DNA of 64,000 bases from Komagataeibacter sucrofermentans DSM 15973 (GTDB lineage Bacteria > Pseudomonadota > Alphaproteobacteria > Acetobacterales > Acetobacteraceae), in NCBI RefSeq assembly GCF_040581405.1, contig NZ_CP137157.1:2788001-2852000 (forward strand). The letters run 5' to 3'. Both the position numbers and the translations under genes were made by a program. Numbering within the stretch: the first letter of the stretch is position 1; every line of letters starts with the position of its first letter. The notes beneath the pieces were generated by a model. That model saw only the letters and a program-made list of their open reading frames with translations, made no database searches and was not told the origin of the DNA. Shown here piece by piece: positions 40,184 through 48,963 of this stretch.

Positions 40184-42418
40184 TCACGCCATGACCGGAT
40201 CCAGATACGGGCTGGAGGCATCAAAGAATTTCTGGTTGTGATCCAGCTCAAACGAGATCACGTACAGGCACCCCAGCGCGCTGTCTATTTCCAGCCGCAC
40301 GCCCAGATTATCGGTCTGCCCCGCAAGCTGCTGCAGGTGTACGATGGCGAATTTGGCCGAGCGCGCCGTGCGCCCGTAATGGCCGCCATACCGCCCGCTG
40401 AACTGCGCCATGCGGCCCATCATCTCGCCAACCACGCGCTGCGCCTCGGGCGGCAGCATGTGTCGCTCAAGGATGGCGCGCAGGCGGATGACGTTCAGCC
40501 CGATGGTCATGGCCGACAGGATACCCTGCAGGTAGGCATCGATAATGGTGTCAGGCGTGTTTTCCGCATTGGTCAGCAGGCGCACGAAGCGGTCCACGTT
40601 ATGCTCGACCACATACAGCGTGGTGGGCAGCGTGCGCGCCCGCGCCACATAGCGCAGCCCGCGCAGGATGCCGGTGCGCATCTGCCAGCGCATGTCGTTC
40701 GTATCGAACGGCAGCACCAGCCGGAAGGCCCACATCGCATACCACAGCCCGACAATCAGCGGCATGGCGGTGTTGAAAAACGCCACCTCGTCCAGCCGCG
40801 TCTGGTTGCCCGGCCCGAGCAGGATGGGCAGGAACAGGTTGTACGACACTGCACCAAGAATCAGCGCCGGATAGGCAAAGGCCAGCCCGCCCGCCAGCAT
40901 GGGCAGGAACAGGCACAGCGCCAGGATCTCATACGTGGTGGGCGAGGCCAGGCGCCACAGCACCAGAACACCCGCCACAACCGAGGCGATAATGGCCCCG
41001 CCAAGGAAGGCCCGGGTGGCAAGGGCAGGTTTTTCCAGCGTGGAGAACAGGCTGCACACGATGGAGACGAACATGATGAAGGTCAGCCCGGCCGACCATG
41101 CGGTCGTGATCCAGATCACCCCCGCCCCGAAGATGGTGACCGAAGCCCGCAGGCTGTTGGTAAAGGCCTGCTGCCAGTCACGGAAGGTCTTGAGCCGGTA
41201 GTGAAAATGGTCATGCGCCAGCGGGTTGCGGCTGGCGTCGAACTGGATCAGCGCCTGCTCCAGCTCATCAAGGATCTGGCCCAGCGCGTAATTGAGCATG
41301 CGCTGCTGCGAGAGCATCTGCACCAGCTGGGGGTCAACCGGCAGGGCGCCGGGGGTGCCCATTTCCTGATTGAGTGAATCGGCCACGCTCTGCCGGCAGG
41401 CCGCCTGCAGTTCCGCAAGCCGGGCCAGCACGGGGTGAATGTCGTCACTGGCCTCAAGCTCGCCCGCCATGTCCTTGAGGAAGGCCTGCACCTTGCTCGA
41501 TGTCGCGCTGAAGGCGGCATCGGGCCTGCCCACCGGCCCCTGCATGAGGGCGGCAAGATCCAGCCCGCGCGAGAGCAGCATCGCAACCCGCGCCAGCGCC
41601 GCGCGGGCATGGTCGCCCTCATGGCCGCGATGGGACCCCATCTCGACCTCGGCAAACTCGATCTGGTCGCTCAGCGTGGTGATGTTGGAGAACACGCCCC
41701 GCGCCTGCTTGAGCACCTGCGTATCACCCGACAGCAGGGAGGCCAGCGTCTGGGCCGCGCCATTGATGGCGGTCATGAAATTGTCGGCCAGCCGGTCTTC
41801 CGCGCGCTTGGCCAGCTTGAACTGGAACAGCGAGGAAACCGTGCTTTCCAGCACGATGCCCAGCACGATATAGGTCGCGCGCGACATGGCGGTCATGAAG
41901 ATGTGCTGCGGGTCGGCAATGCCATCAAGCGAGATGATGGCGTAGGTAAACCCGCTCGCCCGCATGCCGTGAATGCGGTAGTTGGTCATGGTGGCGGGGC
42001 CGGGCAGCAACGTGCCGATAAAGCAGAACGTGCCAATGCCGATGGCCAGCAGCAGGATGAACATGAGCGGCGCCTGCGGAAACGCCGCCACCAGCAGCAC
42101 GGCGCAGATCGTGCCCACCACCATGCCGAACAGATGCCACCGCGCCTTGGCCACGCTCTTGCCGCGCGAGCCCTGCGCCACCATCCAGACCGTCAGCGCC
42201 GCCCATTGCGGGCTGCCAAGCTCCCACCACAGCGCGATGCCCAGCGCGATGAGCGAGGTAATGGTGGTGCGCAGCGCATAACCAAAGGTGAAGATGCCCG
42301 GCGCGTACAGCCACCGCAGATGGTCCTGGCGCGGGGTCATGCCCGGCGGCCACAGCCGCCGGAAAAATGCCCGTATCTGATCCTGAAAACGGATCAGGGA
42401 AAGCTCAAGACCTTTCAT
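40184..42418 (-). CDS. FUSC-family (aromatic acid exporter/YccS-like) membrane protein
   Basis: 744 residues. It has two bundles of hydrophobic segments: one near residues 35-200 (ITSLIALGIALWWELGSPQW, LFGMVVGTICAVLLVAAFP) and one near 425-570 (LRASVTIFGAGVIWITTAWS, LALCLFLPMLAGGLAFAYPA), each followed by a cytoplasmic helical domain. This is the duplicated architecture of fusaric-acid-resistance/AaeB-type exporters. Substrate unknown. No membrane-fusion (AaeA-like) gene is adjacent, which would be usual for AaeB. Confidence 0.85.
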   Translation of the reverse strand: MKGLELSLIRFQDQIRAFFRRLWPPGMTPRQDHLRWLYAPGIFTFGYALRTTITSLIALGIALWWELGSPQWAALTVWMVAQGSRGKSVAKARWHLFGMVVGTICAVLLVAAFPQAPLMFILLLAIGIGTFCFIGTLLPGPATMTNYRIHGMRASGFTYAIISLDGIADPQHIFMTAMSRATYIVLGIVLESTVSSLFQFKLAKRAEDRLADNFMTAINGAAQTLASLLSGDTQVLKQARGVFSNITTLSDQIEFAEVEMGSHRGHEGDHARAALARVAMLLSRGLDLAALMQGPVGRPDAAFSATSSKVQAFLKDMAGELEASDDIHPVLARLAELQAACRQSVADSLNQEMGTPGALPVDPQLVQMLSQQRMLNYALGQILDELEQALIQFDASRNPLAHDHFHYRLKTFRDWQQAFTNSLRASVTIFGAGVIWITTAWSAGLTFIMFVSIVCSLFSTLEKPALATRAFLGGAIIASVVAGVLVLWRLASPTTYEILALCLFLPMLAGGLAFAYPALILGAVSYNLFLPILLGPGNQTRLDEVAFFNTAMPLIVGLWYAMWAFRLVLPFDTNDMRWQMRTGILRGLRYVARARTLPTTLYVVEHNVDRFVRLLTNAENTPDTIIDAYLQGILSAMTIGLNVIRLRAILERHMLPPEAQRVVGEMMGRMAQFSGRYGGHYGRTARSAKFAIVHLQQLAGQTDNLGVRLEIDSALGCLYVISFELDHNQKFFDASSPYLDPVMA

Positions 42419-42554
42419 CCCGGCGCGTGGCTCCCCCTATCCAGATACGATGCCTGCATAGCGTACACCATAGCGGGCGTACGAACAGGCTGACAGCCGA
42501 ATGGCCGCATGGAAGAAAGCGTATACCGCATGCCACCAGCGCCCGGACTGCGGG

Positions 42555-43085
42555 TTATTCGTCGTAAGAGACGAGCGTCTTGACCGGCAGATCCAGCCGG
42601 TCGCGGCCACCAAGGCCGGTCAGTTCGATCAGGGTGGCGGCCCCCACCACATTCGCGCCCACCTTGTGCAGCAGGGCAACCGAGGCGACCAGCGTGCCGC
42701 CGGTTGCCAGCAGGTCATCCATCACCACCACGCGCTGGCCGGGCAGGATCGCATCCGCCTGGATGTGCAGCGAATCGGAGCCATATTCCAGGTCATAGTT
42801 GTAGGATACCGTCTCGCCCGGCAGCTTGCCCGGCTTGCGCAGCATGACCAGCCCGCAGCCCAGGCGGCTGGCAAGCGGCGCTGCCGTCAGGAACCCGCGC
42901 GATTCGATGGCGGCCAGCACATCAGGCGCCCACGGTGCGACGGCGGCGGCAAGGCGGCCCATGGCGATCTGCCAGGCATCGGCATTCCGCATCAGCGTCG
43001 AGATATCGTAGAACAGGATGCCCGGCTTGGGAAAATCCGGGATATGGCGAATATACTGTTTCAGGTCGATCTGGGCGGTCGTCAT
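42555..43085 (-). CDS. apt: Adenine phosphoribosyltransferase
   Basis: 176 residues. It salvages adenine to AMP using PRPP. The N-terminal [37 protein letters not shown] and the PRPP-binding loop [15 protein letters not shown] are all present. It is monocistronic by appearance, in a 136-184 base spacer on either side. Confidence 0.96.
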   Translation of the reverse strand: MTTAQIDLKQYIRHIPDFPKPGILFYDISTLMRNADAWQIAMGRLAAAVAPWAPDVLAAIESRGFLTAAPLASRLGCGLVMLRKPGKLPGETVSYNYDLEYGSDSLHIQADAILPGQRVVVMDDLLATGGTLVASVALLHKVGANVVGAATLIELTGLGGRDRLDLPVKTLVSYDE

Positions 43086-43269
43086 GATCGGTGCACGGTC
43101 CCCGTTGCATGGTCATACAAATCCGGGACATATGCGCCCCGTTCACGAAACTGTCGCCCACTGGACGGCCCCCCGCTGTAGCCGCCACGCGCCAGCCCGA
43201 CAACCCCATCCGCACCCCTTTGCCCATGCTTTGGCACCCATCACGCGCCAGGGCGGGGGGAAGAAGATT

Positions 43270-44568
43270 TTATTCCTCAGCCGCTCCGGCAGGGATGGAC
43301 GTAGGCACGCGGGCGGGGCGCAGCAGCACCATCACCATCATGATCGCAGCCCCCATCAGCATCACGCCCGCCATGGGCAGCGGCGAGTTGGCGGGCAGCA
43401 TGCCCACGAAGGCACCGGCCACGGCACCGAGCACATATTGCAGCGTGCCGACAAAAGCCGAGGCGCTGCCCGCAAAACGCGGGTGGTCGGCCAGCGCGCC
43501 CACCGTGGCATTGGGGCCGATGATGCCGGTCGTGCCCAGCGAGACCATCATGGCCAGGATCAGGCAGCCCAGCATCCACAGCGGCGGGTGGCCGCCATGC
43601 TGCATGGCAAAGGCGATGACCACGGCCATGGCCGTCATGGCCATGGTGCCTGCCACCGCAACACCCACCGACACGCCAAGGATGCGGGCGGCGTCAATGC
43701 GCCCCACCAGCGCGCCGTTGAGCTGCGACGCCCCGATCATGCACACCGCGAACACGCCAAACATCATGCCGAAATGCGCCGGCGTGAGCCCGAACTGGTG
43801 AATGAACACCGAAGGGGCCGCCGACAGGTAGGTAAACGACATGAAGCACGCGAAACCCGCGATCATGGCATGGGTAATGAACCCCCGGTCACGCGCCAGC
43901 ATGACATAGCGGCTGAACAGCGTTACGGGCGAGAACTCGCTGCGGTTGGCTGGCTGCAGGGTCTCGGGCAGGACGCGCCAGATCAGCCCGATGCAGATCA
44001 CGCCATACACCGCCGCCGCCCAGAAGATCGACCGCCACGACGCGATCGACAGCACCAGCCCGCCCAGCGTGGGGGCCAGGATGGGCACGACCCCCATCAC
44101 CAGCACCAGCCGCGACATCAGCCGCGCGGATTCATTGCCGTGCGACATGTCGCGCACGCAGGCACTCGGAATGATCAGGCTGGCCGAAGCCCCGAGCGAA
44201 GCCACGAAGCGGAAGAACGAAAAGGTGGGAATGTCGCGCGCCATGGCGCAGCCAACCGAGGCCAGCGTATAGACCAGCGTGCCCAGCAGCATGGGCCTGC
44301 GGCGGCCGAATCGGTCCGATAGCGGGCCCATGGTGATCTGGCCGATGGCCAGCCCCACGAACCACACCGCAAGCGTCATCTGCGCCGAGCCCGGACGGCC
44401 GTGCAGCGTGGTTTCAAGCTCGGGGAAGGCAGGCAGGTAAATATCGGTCGAGACCGGGCCGACCGCGGTGAGGAAGCCCAGCAGGATCGCGATCCAGCCC
44501 ATGGGGCGGCCGGTCGTTTCGGGCACAGGGGTTTCTGCCGGACGGCCCGCCGTTGCGGATGTGCCCAT
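43270..44568 (-). CDS. Bcr/CflA-family multidrug efflux MFS transporter
   Basis: 432 residues, 12 predicted membrane segments. Segment 1 contains VGPVSTDIYLPAFPELE, typical of Bcr/CflA drug:proton antiporters, and the loop 2-3 motif is GPLSDRFGRRRPML. The ATG at 44568 with GGAG six bases upstream is preferred over an upstream TTG. Drug spectrum unknown; relatives export bicyclomycin, chloramphenicol or sulfonamides. Confidence 0.92.
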   Translation of the reverse strand: MGTSATAGRPAETPVPETTGRPMGWIAILLGFLTAVGPVSTDIYLPAFPELETTLHGRPGSAQMTLAVWFVGLAIGQITMGPLSDRFGRRRPMLLGTLVYTLASVGCAMARDIPTFSFFRFVASLGASASLIIPSACVRDMSHGNESARLMSRLVLVMGVVPILAPTLGGLVLSIASWRSIFWAAAVYGVICIGLIWRVLPETLQPANRSEFSPVTLFSRYVMLARDRGFITHAMIAGFACFMSFTYLSAAPSVFIHQFGLTPAHFGMMFGVFAVCMIGASQLNGALVGRIDAARILGVSVGVAVAGTMAMTAMAVVIAFAMQHGGHPPLWMLGCLILAMMVSLGTTGIIGPNATVGALADHPRFAGSASAFVGTLQYVLGAVAGAFVGMLPANSPLPMAGVMLMGAAIMMVMVLLRPARVPTSIPAGAAEE

Positions 44569-44654
44569 GAGGCGCTCCAATATTAAAAGACTGTGGGGAC
44601 TAGTAGACCAGCGCGGTCCATTTTTTCACCCTCTAATTACAACATCGCTGCAAT

Positions 44655-45347
44655 TCACTCCTGCCATGGCGGCAAGCCGCGCATGCGGCGCATGAGCCAC
44701 AGCCCCACCAGCGCGGAAAGGCCAAACAGCCCGATGGCGACCCCGATGCGCACGCCACCACCAAGCCGCATGCCCGTGCCCACCAGCACGAACACCACGG
44801 TCTGTGGCAGGCTGCCCAGCAGGGTTGCCAGCACAAACGCCATGACCCTGACCCCCAGCATGCCCGCCGCCAGGTTGAGCAGCAGCGCCGAGCCCACCGG
44901 CATGAGCCGCAGCGCCAGCACCGAGGCGAAGGGGGCCGCGCGTACGCAACCTTCCACCCGCGCCAGGGTTGCACCAAGCCGCGCGGGCATGCGCACGCGC
45001 CCTGCCCACCGGCCCCAGCCATAACCCCACAGGCACCCGGTAACCGTGGCCAGCGTGGCAAGCACGCATCCGGCCCCGATTCCGTAAGCAGCACCTGCTG
45101 CAAAGCACACCGCCTGCCGGGGCAGGCCCAGGCCACAGAAAGCGCTGGCCGCCAGCACGAACATGATCGCGCCACCAGCCCCCGCATGCAGGCCATGGCG
45201 CGCTGTCAGCATGTCGCACAGGCCCGGCAGGCGGCCAAGCACCACCGTGAGCGCAACAAAGGCCGCCAGCAGAAGCAGGGGCCGGACCAGCACGCGCAGG
45301 CTGCCCTGTGCCACGGGCGCGGGCGGTACTGCGTGCGGTGCTGTCAT
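44655..45347 (-). CDS. TVP38/TMEM64 (DedA-like VTT) family membrane protein
   Basis: 230 residues with about six hydrophobic segments. The VTT domain signature is visible: FCGLGLPRQAVCFAAGAAYG (FxxG/A-G motif), LWGYGWGRWAG, and FASVLALRLMPVGSALLLNL followed by AAGMLGV. Relatives include lipid scramblase-like proteins; the bacterial role is uncertain. The start at MTAPHAV is chosen; an earlier in-frame ATG adds 16 residues. Confidence 0.86.
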   Translation of the reverse strand: MTAPHAVPPAPVAQGSLRVLVRPLLLLAAFVALTVVLGRLPGLCDMLTARHGLHAGAGGAIMFVLAASAFCGLGLPRQAVCFAAGAAYGIGAGCVLATLATVTGCLWGYGWGRWAGRVRMPARLGATLARVEGCVRAAPFASVLALRLMPVGSALLLNLAAGMLGVRVMAFVLATLLGSLPQTVVFVLVGTGMRLGGGVRIGVAIGLFGLSALVGLWLMRRMRGLPPWQE

Positions 45348-45434
45348 GCGTGCATCCCAGTTGTGGAAGAATATATGTTCCTTCGCGCCTAGCATCGCCT
45401 TGCGGCTGACTGCAAGGGCAGTCTAAATCCGGTT

Positions 45435-46535
45435 ATGTCCGCATATCCTTCCACTGGCTCCCTGATGGGCCGCACGCCCCCTTCCGCGCAGGATCTGCGC
45501 AACAGGCAGCGTATCTCCACATGGCTGTTCGCCATCTGCTTCATGCTCGTGGGCATGATCGCCCTTGGCGGCTACACGCGCCTGACAGGCTCGGGCCTGT
45601 CCATCATGGACTGGCGGCCGATCACCGGCATGATCCCGCCGCTGAGCCATGCGGAGTGGGAGCGGCAGTTCGAGCTGTACAAGACCATCCCGCAATACAA
45701 GATCCTGCATGATGGTTTCGGGCTTGCGGGCTTCCAGCAGATCTTCTGGGCGGAATGGACGCACCGCTTCTGGGGGCGGCTGATGGGCTTCGTGCTGCTG
45801 GTGCCGCTGGTATGGTTTTCCATCACCGGGGCGCTGAGCCGGGGGCTGGCGCTGCGGCTGGTGCTGTTTTTCGTGCTGGGTGGGCTGCAGGGCGCCATCG
45901 GGTGGTTCATGGTAGCATCGGGCTTCAACCCGGACAGCACGGCCGTCGCCCCCGTGCGGCTGGTGCTGCATCTGTGCTGCGCCTTCGCGCTCTACATCGC
46001 CATTTTATGGACGGCACTGTCAGTGCGCACGCCACGCCCCGCCTTCATTCCCGCAACGCCGGAAGTCAGGCGCATGCACGCGCTGGTCTGGGCCATCTGC
46101 GTGCTGGTGGGCATGACCGTGATCGCGGGCGGTTTTACGGCGGGCACGCATGCGGGCTTTGCCTACAATACCTTTCCGCTCATGGATGGCCACCTGATCC
46201 CGCAGGGTTACGCAAAGCTGCACCCCTTCTGGCTGAACTGGTTCCAGAACATTCCCGCCATCCAGTTCGACCACCGGCTGCTGGCCACCACCACGGCGGT
46301 GCTGATTGGTGTAACGATCGTGCTCGGGCTGCGCACGCCACAACTGGGCAAGGACGTGCATGCGGCTCTGACCATGCTGGGCTGGCTGGTGCTGCTGCAA
46401 TACGCGCTGGGCGTGACCACGCTGCTGCTGGTCGTGCCGGTATGGGCGGGCACGGTGCACCAGACCTGTGCTGCCATCGTGCTGACGGCGGCCATCATCA
46501 CGCTGCACCGGCTGCGTGGGGTTGGCCGCCCGTAA
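45435..46535 (+). CDS. ctaA: Heme A synthase (COX15/CtaA)
   Basis: 366 residues, eight membrane segments. It oxidises the C8 methyl of heme O to the formyl group of heme A for terminal oxidases. Family segments are [20 protein letters not shown], the heme-ligand His in [26 protein letters not shown], and the second half's [17 protein letters not shown] and FDHRLLA. It is divergent from the TVP38-family gene with an 87-base gap. Ferrochelatase lies 1 kb downstream on the other strand. Confidence 0.95.
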   Translation: MSAYPSTGSLMGRTPPSAQDLRNRQRISTWLFAICFMLVGMIALGGYTRLTGSGLSIMDWRPITGMIPPLSHAEWERQFELYKTIPQYKILHDGFGLAGFQQIFWAEWTHRFWGRLMGFVLLVPLVWFSITGALSRGLALRLVLFFVLGGLQGAIGWFMVASGFNPDSTAVAPVRLVLHLCCAFALYIAILWTALSVRTPRPAFIPATPEVRRMHALVWAICVLVGMTVIAGGFTAGTHAGFAYNTFPLMDGHLIPQGYAKLHPFWLNWFQNIPAIQFDHRLLATTTAVLIGVTIVLGLRTPQLGKDVHAALTMLGWLVLLQYALGVTTLLLVVPVWAGTVHQTCAAIVLTAAIITLHRLRGVGRP

Positions 46536-46563
46536 ACCCGCTGGAATACGCGGCCAATCATAA

Positions 46564-46605
46564 GAACGCCGCTTTTTTCAAAAAGGCGGCACCCAAAAAC
46601 GTTTA
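46564..46605 (-). repeat. Three-stem palindromic repeat, copy 6 (partial)
   Basis: Hairpin 1 (GCCGCTTTTTTCAAAAAGGCGG, arms only) is followed by CACCCAAAAACGTTT, the left outer arm read in reverse orientation. Hairpin 2 is missing. It lies 28 bases after ctaA and could terminate it. Confidence 0.75.
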
Positions 46606-46982
46606 CTATTTTTTAAGTAACCAGCTCTTTTTTAAAATAATTCTTGCATCCCGCCCGGTGCGATAACGGTTTCATGCCCATGGGCAGCCGACCTGGCGCC
46701 GGGGCGGCGTAAACCATCGGTCATATGCTACGGAATGTTACGGCCCTGCACCCTACGCTTGCACATTGGGCCAAACCGGGCAGAAATGCCGTTCATGAAC
46801 AAAAGGGCACAGACCCGTTCGCCGCCTGCACCGCACGGTTGCCCGTGCAGGCATCCGGCCTAGCTGTCCCTGCGTTATAGAAGCGGGCGTAAGGGGACCG
46901 GCCGGGCGGCCTGCCGCGCCGCGTCTTTTCCCGATCTATGATTTTCTGCGATAAACCCCATCACGACATGCAGGAATGGAAC
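46606..46982. other. Long gene-free spacer before the Gly/Trp-rich gene
   Basis: 377 bases with no convincing coding frame. It is A/T-rich at first (46606-46650), then GC-rich with several short inverted repeats (for example CTGCACCGCACGGTTGCCCG with GTGCAGG near 46826-46855). A TATGAT at 46937-46942 could be a -10 box for the downstream gene, but no good -35 is present. It could be a long 5' leader or an unannotated small RNA. Confidence 0.4.
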
Positions 46983-47561
46983 ATGCACAAGCTGAAACAG
47001 GCACTGACAGGCGTGACGCTGGCACTGATCGCATGCGGCTCACTGAGCCTGCCCGCCCATGCTGGCCCCCACGGCGGCGGCTGGCGCGGCGGCGGCGGTG
47101 GCGGCTGGCATGGCGGCGGGGGTTGGTATGGTGGCGGCGACTGGGGCGGCTGGCATGGTGGATGGGGATGGGGCGGCTGGGGTGTGGGCTACTATCCCGG
47201 CTATATCGGCTGGGGCTGGGGTTACCCCATGGGTGGATGGGGATGGGGATGGGGATGGGGATGGGGCGGCGGCTGGGGATGGGGCTGGCCCGGCTATTAT
47301 GCTGCGGGGGCCGCGATGGGGGCTGCCGCGGCAAGTGCCAGCTATCAGGCCGCACCCGAGGTCTATAACGCCACGGGCAACAACGCGCCGGAAGACGACT
47401 CCGTCTATGACAAGGATCTGTCCACCCTGCTGGCACCCGCGCCAGCCCAGCAGCAGCCCGGCCCGCAGGGCAATGGCCAGCCTGCGCCGCAGCGCCCTCC
47501 CGCCTCGTGCCCTAAAGGACAGGTCTATAACGATTTGATCGAAAGCTGCGACCGGCCCTGA
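46983..47561 (+). CDS. Secreted Gly/Trp-rich repeat protein
   Basis: 192 residues. A clear signal peptide (MHKLKQALTGVTLALIACGS, cleavage after AHA) leads into a low-complexity region of GGGW, GWGW and GWHG units covering about residues 25-105. A short helix (AAGAAMGAAAASASYQAA) and an acidic, Pro/Gln-rich C-terminal part with two Cys (RPPASCPKGQ, IESCDRP) follow. It is likely an exported surface or periplasmic structural protein. I do not recognise a named family. The start at 46983 is chosen for the signal peptide. Confidence 0.75.
   Translation: MHKLKQALTGVTLALIACGSLSLPAHAGPHGGGWRGGGGGGWHGGGGWYGGGDWGGWHGGWGWGGWGVGYYPGYIGWGWGYPMGGWGWGWGWGWGGGWGWGWPGYYAAGAAMGAAAASASYQAAPEVYNATGNNAPEDDSVYDKDLSTLLAPAPAQQQPGPQGNGQPAPQRPPASCPKGQVYNDLIESCDRP
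47231..47287 (+). repeat. GGGGAT hexanucleotide tract, potential G-quadruplex
   Basis: GGATGGGGAT units repeat four to five times without interruption, followed by further GGGG blocks spaced 2-8 bases apart. Within the coding frame they give alternating Gly-Trp. Four or more G4 runs with two-base spacers on the coding strand fit a G-quadruplex and also favour replication slippage. Confidence 0.85.
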
Positions 47562-47577
47562 CCGTAGGGCATCATCA

Positions 47578-47634
47578 ACGTTTTCGGGTGCCGCCTTTTT
47601 CCCTAAGGCGGCACTTCATGAAGCTTTTTTTGGT
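47578..47634 (+). repeat. Three-stem palindromic repeat, copy 7 (partial)
   Basis: Left arm AACGTTTTCGGGTG, hairpin 1 GCCGCCTTTTTCCC/AAGGCGGC, then the first half of hairpin 2 (GAAGCTTTTTTT). It lies between the Gly/Trp-rich gene and the convergent hemH. Confidence 0.75.
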
Positions 47635-47652
47635 CTACGGGCAGCGATAACC

Positions 47653-48708
47653 TCAGCCAGTAGCGGCTGCCGGTTTACGTGGCAGCCAGCCTGCCAGTTC
47701 TTCACGCACCAGGGTTTCGAGCAGGTCAATGGCATCGGGCGAGTTGTTCAGGCACGGGATCAGGGCCAGTTCCTTGCCGCCGGCCTTGATGAAGTCTTCC
47801 CCCGCCTCATTGCCGATTTCATCGAGCGTTTCGATACAGTCGGAAATGAAGCCCGGCGTAATCACCGCAATGCGCTCGATGCCCTGCGCGGGCAGCGACT
47901 CGATAAACGGCGCGGTATAGGGCTCCAACCACTTGGCCGGGCCAAAGCGGGACTGGAAGGTGAGCGGCATCATCTGCGCGTCATACCCCATGACCTGACG
48001 CAGCGCGACGATGGTGCGCGCGCATTCATCGGCATAGCTGTCGCCCTTTTCCACATACACCTTGGGCAGGCCATGGAAGGAGGCGACAATCATCTGCGGC
48101 TTGAAATCAAGCGTTTCGAGCCGGGCCATGATCGAGCGCCCAAGGGCCGCGATATAGGCCGGATGGTCGGCAAAGGCCGGCAGGGTGCGGATGGCAGGCT
48201 GGTTGCGCAGCCGCATGAGAGCACGGAACGCCTGGTCATTGGCCGTGGCCGTGGTGGTGGCGCTGTATTGCGGGTAAAGCGGGGCAAGCAGGATGCGGTC
48301 GCACCCCTGCGCCACCAGTTCATGCAGCGCCTGCTTTATGGAAGGCTGGCCATAACGCATGCCCCACGCCACCGGCACGTTGTCACCGGCCAGCCGCGTT
48401 GCCAGCATTTCCGCCTGATCGCGCGTGTAGGTGCGCAACGGGCTTTCATTACGGTCATGGTGCCAGATGCGGTGATACGCCTCGCCCGACTTGCGCGGGC
48501 GGAAGGTCAGCACCGGGCCATACAAGATCGGCTTCCAGATCAGGGGGCTTGCTTCGATAATGCGCCGATCTGACAGGAATTCAGCCAGATAACGGCGCAC
48601 CGCGCCATAGCCGGTGCCATCGGGGGTGCCAAGATTGCTCAGCAATACCCCGATGCGCGGCGGCGCATCTTCATGCCCCGCCGCGCGGTTTACAGTAATG
48701 AATGTCAT
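47653..48708 (-). CDS. hemH: Ferrochelatase
   Basis: 351 residues. It inserts Fe2+ into protoporphyrin IX in the last step of heme b synthesis. N-terminal GVLLSNLGTPDGTGYGAVRR, the catalytic His region IVASFHGLPKVYVEKGDSY, FQSRFGPAKWLEPYT and the C-terminal PGFISDCIETLDEIGNEA are typical. The MTFITVN start at 48708 is used; 12 further residues are possible upstream. It may be cotranscribed with the small frame at 48781-48903. Confidence 0.96.
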   Translation of the reverse strand: MTFITVNRAAGHEDAPPRIGVLLSNLGTPDGTGYGAVRRYLAEFLSDRRIIEASPLIWKPILYGPVLTFRPRKSGEAYHRIWHHDRNESPLRTYTRDQAEMLATRLAGDNVPVAWGMRYGQPSIKQALHELVAQGCDRILLAPLYPQYSATTTATANDQAFRALMRLRNQPAIRTLPAFADHPAYIAALGRSIMARLETLDFKPQMIVASFHGLPKVYVEKGDSYADECARTIVALRQVMGYDAQMMPLTFQSRFGPAKWLEPYTAPFIESLPAQGIERIAVITPGFISDCIETLDEIGNEAGEDFIKAGGKELALIPCLNNSPDAIDLLETLVREELAGWLPRKPAAATG

Positions 48709-48780
48709 ACTTCGGCTGCTACAGGAAGCCAGAGTGGGATGCAAAAGAACAGCGGGTCATACCCCTGCACGAAGGGCATC

Positions 48781-48903
48781 CTAGCGCCGGGCACGCACCC
48801 GGATCGGCTGCATGGCGCGCGCAGGAGCGGAACAGTAACGGGCGGCGGCAACAAGGCCCAGCAGGGCCATAACGGGGGAAAGCATCTGGACAAAAGCGAA
48901 CAT
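48781..48903 (-). CDS. Possible 40-residue membrane peptide upstream of hemH
   Basis: A short frame MFAFVQMLSPVMALLGLVAA... ending RVRARR, with AAAGGGA six bases before the ATG. It would be a single hydrophobic segment with a basic C-terminus. It lies between mutY and hemH on their strand. No family is recognised; the frame could be chance. Confidence 0.4.
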   Translation of the reverse strand: MFAFVQMLSPVMALLGLVAAARYCSAPARAMQPIRVRARR

Positions 48904-48963
48904 CACGGTCCCTTTCCTGATCGGACACCTGTTACTCAACCGCGCCGATCGGGGCGGCGTCAA

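Noticed and set aside
46606-46982. Cobalamin riboswitch before the Gly/Trp-rich gene
   Set aside because: The spacing and hairpins suggested one, but no conserved B12 box (AGYCAGG-like) is present.
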